64,000 nt of DNA, from positions 53,239 to 117,238 of the forward strand of contig JADIYN010000016.1 of assembly GCA_016705335.1 (NCBI GenBank), read 5' to 3'. The DNA comes from Draconibacterium sp. (GTDB lineage Bacteria; Bacteroidota; Bacteroidia; Bacteroidales; Prolixibacteraceae). The first letter of the stretch is position 1. The number at the start of each line of letters is the position of its first letter. Positions 58,752 through 64,000 of the stretch are shown piece by piece. A model generated the notes under the pieces. That model was not told the DNA's origin. It ran no database searches and saw only the letters and a list, made by a program, of their open reading frames with translations. The position numbers and the translations under genes are program-made.

Positions 58752-59585
58752 TTAATAAGAATACCTGTAAATAAAATTCCCATTACAGGCTGAAAAACCG
58801 GGGTCAATTCCAAAATAAAAAGTATGTCTTTCGATGAGTTTACCATCTTCATAAAAGTTTTTCTCAATCACATTTCCATCCTGAATTGTTTCATCCGGGA
58901 ATCCGTCAGTTGTGTATGAAAAAGTTTTAATGTAACTGGTTGCGCCCGTGCGGATTATCCTCTTTTCTTCCACTAATATACCGTTCTTGTATTTGTAAAT
59001 TAACTTGTCGTAAACTTCGTCTTTTTCTTCAGTTTGGTAACTGCTCTTTTTTAATAAGTCCCCGTTTCTATCGAATTCAAAACCATGCGCATATTGAAAT
59101 TCCCATTTGTCGCCGTAGTTGTAATAAAATTCTTCGTATTTTGGTTTTGTCCCATTGTATTTATACACAATTTTGTGCGTATTTTTTCCGTCAGCATCAT
59201 ATTTCTGAATCTCTTTCAATTGGTTACCTGAATAAATATATTGGTTTGAATTAACATATTTCCAGCCATTTTCAATGTAATAAAATGTTGAATCTGTTAA
59301 TCGCTGATAACTTTCATTAAACGAACCTGTTGATTTCGTATCTGGTGTTTCATTGGAAAATGTAATGGCTTCGATGATATTGTCATTATTATCGTATTTA
59401 AATGATTTCGACATGATTTCATTTTCCGGGTCGTTTTTGCAAAAGATTTTTTCAGTTTGAAAAAGGAATTCTTCATTTCGTTCTGAAATCGGGTCAATAT
59501 TAAAATCTCCGATTTCGCAGGAAGTAAGTAACACAACAACCGAAATTGTTGGAAAAGCTGTAATTTTAAGGTTTGGAAACTTCAT
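58752..59585 (-). CDS. lipoprotein with YD-like repeats, unknown function
   Basis: 277 residues; lipobox SVVVLLTSC (Cys23). The body contains repeated short motifs of the type YKYNGTKPKYEEFYY, KYKNGILVEEKR and FYEDGKLIERH, resembling MORN- or YD-like beta repeats (DUF4595-like). Outer surface is likely. Function unknown. Confidence 0.7.
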   Translation of the reverse strand: MKFPNLKITAFPTISVVVLLTSCEIGDFNIDPISERNEEFLFQTEKIFCKNDPENEIMSKSFKYDNNDNIIEAITFSNETPDTKSTGSFNESYQRLTDSTFYYIENGWKYVNSNQYIYSGNQLKEIQKYDADGKNTHKIVYKYNGTKPKYEEFYYNYGDKWEFQYAHGFEFDRNGDLLKKSSYQTEEKDEVYDKLIYKYKNGILVEEKRIIRTGATSYIKTFSYTTDGFPDETIQDGNVIEKNFYEDGKLIERHTFYFGIDPGFSACNGNFIYRYSY

Positions 59586-59784
59586 TTTTGGTAGCTGATA
59601 ATTTCTATAACAGATGGAATTTACCCAGAAATAGTTGCTTAGAAAAGTAGTAAATTTGATAACAAAAAAAAGTAAATTACGTTTTAGTTATAAAGAAGAT
59701 AGTTTAACCAGGATTTCGAATATAGACTTTTACCTGTCTTACTTCGGTCTCCGGTCTTCTTTCTTCTGTCTAATTCTTCAAAAC

Positions 59785-61268
59785 ATGAAACTCTTTACAA
59801 CAAAACAAATAGCAACACTCGATAAATATACAATCGAAAACGAACCGATTTCCGATATTGATTTAATGGAACGTGCTTCGTTGCAAATTACAAATTGGCT
59901 GGTTCAGAAATTTTCAACCGAACGAAAGTTATTATTTTTTGCAGGCCCGAAACAACGGTGGCGATGCACTTGCCATTGCCCGTCAAATGGCCGAACTCGA
60001 TTTTGTTTGCGAAGTTTACTCTTGTTGATTTGGGCCAGGAACTAAAAGGTTCATCAGCCATTAACCGCCACAGATTGGAATTACAGCAAAAATAAAAATT
60101 TCAATTATTAAAACTGTAAACGATTTCCTGAAAAATCTGAAACAGACATTATTATTGATGGATTGTTTGGTTCAGGATTATCAGACCTTTGGAAGGTTTT
60201 GGCTGCTGAGATTGTTCAAAAAATAAATACCTGCCAAAATACAGTCATTTCTATTGATATTCCAAGTGGATTAATGGGTGAGGATAATTCCAGAAAATAT
60301 TGCTGGAAACATTATTCAAGCCGATTTCACACTCACATTTCAATTCCCGAAAATCAGCTTTTTGTTTGCCGAAAATGAAAAATACGTTGGCGAGTGGGAA
60401 GTTCTGCCTATTCGTTTGCATCCGGTTGGAATTGCACAAACTGAAACCAGTTATTTTTTTATTGAGAAGGAAGATATTCAGCCATTTATCCCAAAACGTT
60501 CAAGTTTGTGCCAAGGAACTTACGGTCATGCCCTGTTAATTGCGGGTAGTTTTGGTAAAATGGGCGCAGCGGTTTTAGCATCAAAAGCCTGTTTACGCAG
60601 TGGAGTTGGCCTGCTGACAACACAAATCCCGCATTTGGGTTACCCAATTATTCAGACTGCCGTTCCCGAAGCTATGGCAAGTGTCGATCAGCACGAATAT
60701 ACTTTTACCGAATTTCCCGATTTGTCGCAGTTTTCTGCGATTGGAGCTGGCCCGGGGATTGGACAGAAATCAAATACAAAAAAAGCATTGAGCGAGTTAC
60801 TCGAAAAATCGCAGGTGCCTTTGGTTATTGATGCCGATGCACTGAATATTATGGCGGAAAACCTTACCTGGCTTGAAAAACTTCCTGAGAACTCAATACT
60901 TACACCACATCCGGGAGAATTCAAACGTTTGGTTGGCGAGTCGTCCAATTCTTATGAAAATATTCAGAAGCAACTTGAGTTCTCAAAACATCAAAGTAAT
61001 TGTGGTTTTAAAAGGTGCATTTACATCAATTTCAACACCCATTGGAAAACTATATTTCAACTCAACGGAAACCCCGGAATGGCAACTGCCGGCAGTGGTG
61101 ATGTGCTGACCGGAATAATTTTCGGACTGCTAACTCAGGAATTCAACCAGAAAAGCTCAGGTTGCAGGGTTTATATTCACGGGTTGGCAGGTGATTTAGC
61201 AGCTCAAGAAATATCGATATTCTATAATTGCTGGTGATATAATCAAGTTTTTGGAAAGGCTTTTCTAA
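59785..61268 (+). pseudogene. nnr: bifunctional NAD(P)H-hydrate epimerase/dehydratase, many frameshifts
   Basis: Repairs hydrated NAD(P)H. The epimerase part (MKLFTTKQIATLDKYTIENE, LMERASLQ) is followed by a broken stretch whose corrected reading gives NNGGDALAIARQM and GLFGSGLS. The dehydratase part keeps HALLIAGSFGKMGAAVLASK, IGAGPGI, LTPHPGEFKRLVG and GMATAGSGDVLTGII. At least six indels lie between 59940 and 61215. Corrected, the end reads IIAGDIIKFLERLF with a stop at 61268. This is a sign of low sequence quality in this end of the window. Confidence 0.88.
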
Positions 61269-61336
61269 CTGTTGAAACCCATTCAAAATAATAATTTTAA
61301 TACATTTGGGTTTTTATAAAAACAAAACAGAAAAAC

Positions 61337-62412
61337 ATGAAGTATTTAGTATTGATAATTGGTATTGTAATAATTTTGCCGGTGTACGGGCAACGGAAGA
61401 AAGATGAAGTGGTTGCACCTACCTTTGTTGAAGGAGTTGTTTATTCACTTCCACGTACCGGAATCAGAGTGAATGTTACAGCTACAAAGGAAACTTTCCG
61501 GCCCGGACCGTATGCAGCTTATGCCGAACAACTGCTGGGAATCAAAAATGCAAAAACAAAGCCGCCATAAACTGGGCTATCGAAAAGTTAAAATCGATGT
61601 TTTTTCGGAACCTGATCCAAATACATATAAAGCGTTGGGATTAAATTTAGTTAGTCTTTCTGCCGATGGCTGTCTGGCGGGATTAATGCACTTTCTGCTT
61701 TCCAATAAAAAGAAGTAGTTGTAACCAACGCCGTAGGTCAAAAACTGAATTGGTGATAACAACTCTTTTGAATATTTCACTGATGCCCCAATTTATACCG
61801 CTGGAGATTCAACAAATAATTACCGGCCGTAAAATTGGGCGAAGAACAGAAAATCAGCAAAGCCGCGCAGCGTGTTTTGAAAGTACGTCGGATTCAATAT
61901 GAAATTGCTGCTGGTTTAGTTGATGAATTTCACCCGATGGAGAAGCATACAAATTGAGTTTAAAAGAATTAAAGAAAATTGAAAACGATTACCTCAGTTT
62001 ATTTGTTGGCAGGTCAACCCATGAAAAAGAAACTTTTGGTTTCGATTATATTCTAAAAGTGGCAAAAGTGAAGCAATTTTAGAATTTCAGAAGAAAACGG
62101 AATTGTACCCAGCCACTGATCTTTCAGGTAAACCGGTTATGATAGAGTTTGATATCGACAAAGATCTTGTACAGAAATATTCAGATGGTAAAATCTGATA
62201 ATCCAAACGCCGGCCAAAGTGGAGTTTATTACAGGATTCCCGGCCGTGCAACGGTAAGATTGATAAACGACATGAATGTTATTGCTACTGCCCGAATTAC
62301 TGTAGCACAATTTGGCGCAGTTGCCCCTGTTCCCGAAGATCTGCTGAATGGCGAATATTTAATTGAGTTTAATTCTGAAACTGGTGCCATCCAAAGCATT
62401 CAGAATAAATAA
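61337..62412 (+). pseudogene. DUF4831-family secreted protein, frameshifted
   Basis: Exported Bacteroidota protein of unknown function (signal MKYLVLIIGIVIILPVYG). The N-terminal VEGVVYSLPRTGIRVNVTATKE and C-terminal GVYYRIPGRATVRLIND, TVAQFGAVAP and ETGAIQSI blocks are family marks. Several indels between 61560 and 62190 break it. Confidence 0.8.
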
Positions 62413-62474
62413 GATAAGCAATCAACCTGATTATTTAATTCCGATTTTTAAAATAAACTAATAAAACAAACTGA

Positions 62475-63860
62475 ATGGAAACTTTAAAAGAACACTCCAC
62501 AATTTCTCGGTAGCGCCTGGATAGCCTTGCTTATTTCATCGACTATGTTTTTGCCTACTTTTTTGTAGATGTGGTGCCCTTCAAAATGTTACCTAACAAA
62601 TTCTACTATGGTCGCCTGAAGTATTCGGATATTTGGGAGGTTCTGAATTTGTGCTGAATGTATTTGTTGGATTCCTGATTCTTTCCGGAATCATTCTCGA
62701 TAAAATGGGAATAAGGTTTACACTGTTGCTTTCGGGAATCACGATGGTTCTGGGAGCGGCAGTTAAATTTTATGCGTTAAAATATATCGATCATACAGCA
62801 GTTACCAATATTTTGGGTTGGCAGCTTCCTACCACAGCTTTTGTTGCGTATTGTGGTTTTGCCACTTTTGGTGTGGGTGTTGAAATGGCGGGAATAACCG
62901 TTTCCAAACTATTGTAAAATGGTTTAAAGGCCATGAAATGGCAATGGCAATGGGATTGGAAATGGCAGTTGCCCGATTGGGCGTTTTTGCAGTATCTCGG
63001 TGGTCACCCATTTTTGCCAACGCATGTTCTGAAAATCCAGCTGATTGGGATGCTGCAAATTCTGTTTTTATGGGTCTTGCCTTTCTTTGCATTGGATTTC
63101 TTACTTTTCTTACTTACGTTTTCATGGATGCTAAATATGACAAGGAATTGGGCGATGCGGCAAAAGTGGCTCCCGAAGATGAATTCAAAATCAGTGACTG
63201 CAAAAATCTTTACCAATCCTGGGTTTATTGCAATTGCGGCGCTGTGTGTGCTTTTCTATTCCGCTATTTCCCGTTTCAAAAATTTGCCACCGATATGCTT
63301 TCTTCCAAACTGAATATTTCTGTCGATAAAGCTGCAAATCTCTTCTCCTTCTTCCCGATTGGGGCAATGGTATTAACGCCCTTTATCGGACTTTATCTCG
63401 ATGTAAAAGGAAAGGGTGCATCAATTATGTTTTACGGCGCTATTTTAATGACCGTTTCGCATTTGATTTTTGCTTTAGCTCCAGCCGAAGACTTCAATTA
63501 CTATATTGCATTGGGGACGATTGTTATTTTGGGAACTGCATTCTCATTGGTTCCAGCATCTATGTGGCCATCGTTGCCTAAAATAGTAGAAGACAGGTAT
63601 TTTAGGTACTGCATACAGTTGTATGTTTGGGTACAAAACATAGGTTAATGCTTGTTCCTGGAATAATTGGCTCAGCTTTATCGAATCAAATCGGCGTTTG
63701 CAGAACAAATTGCTGCAAAGCCTGGTCCTGCCTATAATTACCTGGTACCTAGATTAATATTTACCAGTTTTAGGTGTTGCAGCAATTTTCTAGCTAGTTC
63801 TACGCAGAGAGTGATGCAAAACATGGTTACGGTTTGGAGCTTCCGAATAAAAAACATTGA
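62475..63860 (+). pseudogene. MFS transporter, several frameshifts
   Basis: Inner-membrane transporter of about 440 residues. Start METLK at 62475; pieces include VGFLILSGIILDKMGIRFT, FGVGVEMAGITVSK, MAMGLEMAVARLG and FFPIGAMVLTPFIGLYLDVKG. At least five indels (near 62500, 62590, 62910, 63600-63650 and 63700-63800) break it. A corrected end gives LPNKKH and a stop at 63860. Substrate unknown. Confidence 0.82.
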
Positions 63861-63903
63861 CAACAAGTATTCAAATTAATATTAACATAAACAGAAGACA
63901 AAA

Positions 63904-64000
63904 ATGGGAAGTGAAATTAAAAATCTGAAGCCTGAAGAAATATGGGGAATTTTCGAACAAATGACCAACATTCCGGGTAGTCGCACCACGAAGAAAAATT
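63904..64000 (+). CDS. pepD: aminoacyl-histidine dipeptidase (PepD, M20), 5' part, runs off window
   Basis: Starts MGSEIKNLKPEEIWGIFEQM, the usual beginning of cytosolic PepD-type dipeptidases. A break near 63982 leads in the corrected frame to SHHEEKI, as expected. Only about 32 codons are in the window. Confidence 0.7.
   Translation, partial: MGSEIKNLKPEEIWGIFEQMTNIPGSRTTKKN

Noticed and set aside
1..64000. tRNA, rRNA, tmRNA or riboswitch
   Set aside because: I found no cloverleaf with a GTTCRA-type arm, no rRNA-like sequence and no clear riboswitch core when reading; a covariance search was not possible.

Overview
The window looks like a Bacteroidota chromosome segment, most like the marine or sediment Bacteroidales/Marinilabiliales type. 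The reasons are AT-rich DNA, starts without Shine-Dalgarno boxes, several TAnnTTTG-type -7 promoter elements, the ileS-dksA-lspA gene order, a nusB-DUF1573-yajC run, lipoprotein sulfatases, GH127, GH29 and GH2 enzymes, and IS200/RAYT transposases with palindromic repeats. I saw no rRNA, tRNA, CRISPR array, prophage or SusC/SusD pair.

Layout. 0-5.4 kb: housekeeping genes on the minus strand (cysS, lspA, dksA-like, ileS). 5.6-7.7 kb: a REP-associated transposase and about 1.4 kb of decayed DNA. 7.7-14.2 kb: a glycan-degradation set on the plus strand (S1 sulfatase, DUF2264 protein, GH127). 14.5 kb: an orphan specificity domain of a Type ISP restriction enzyme. 15.7-22.4 kb: molybdopterin synthesis genes (moaA, moaD, moaE, moeB) divergent from a molybdenum hydroxylase (2Fe-2S subunit, Mo subunit, XdhC chaperone). 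22.6-30.9 kb: a broken AraC regulator and a plus-strand run of secreted alpha/beta hydrolases, a SnoaL/NTF2-like protein, a type-B carboxylesterase, a CMD-family protein, a cupin lipoprotein and a PQQ-type beta-propeller. 31-39.9 kb: a second IS200-like transposase with its REP pair, then a minus-strand set (UroD-like, GH29 fucosidase, hexokinase-like, GH2) next to a photolyase. 40-47.9 kb: mostly conserved genes (GPP34, threonine aldolase, rhomboid, nusB, DUF1573, yajC, ychF, ECF sigma factor, Spy-like protein). 47.9-59.6 kb: sulfatase, YitT, nucleoside hydrolase, sugar isomerase-like, esterase, EamA, POT transporter, AAA_14/DUF4143 ATPase, lipoprotein. 59.8-64 kb: nnr, DUF4831, an MFS transporter and the start of pepD.

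Two themes cut across the window. First, more than 20 genes carry frame breaks, and the ones I could resolve are mostly single-base changes in short homopolymers; housekeeping genes are hit as well. I read most of these as sequence errors, worst after 59.9 kb. Two genes, ileS and the hexokinase-like gene, instead have internal deletions. Second, several palindromic repeat families are scattered here. They sit at gene boundaries, beside transposases, and in two cases inside reading frames, where they are translated. This repeat biology, the tandem perfect dyads upstream of the UroD-like gene and the repeats upstream of the solitary ATPase are the most unusual content.
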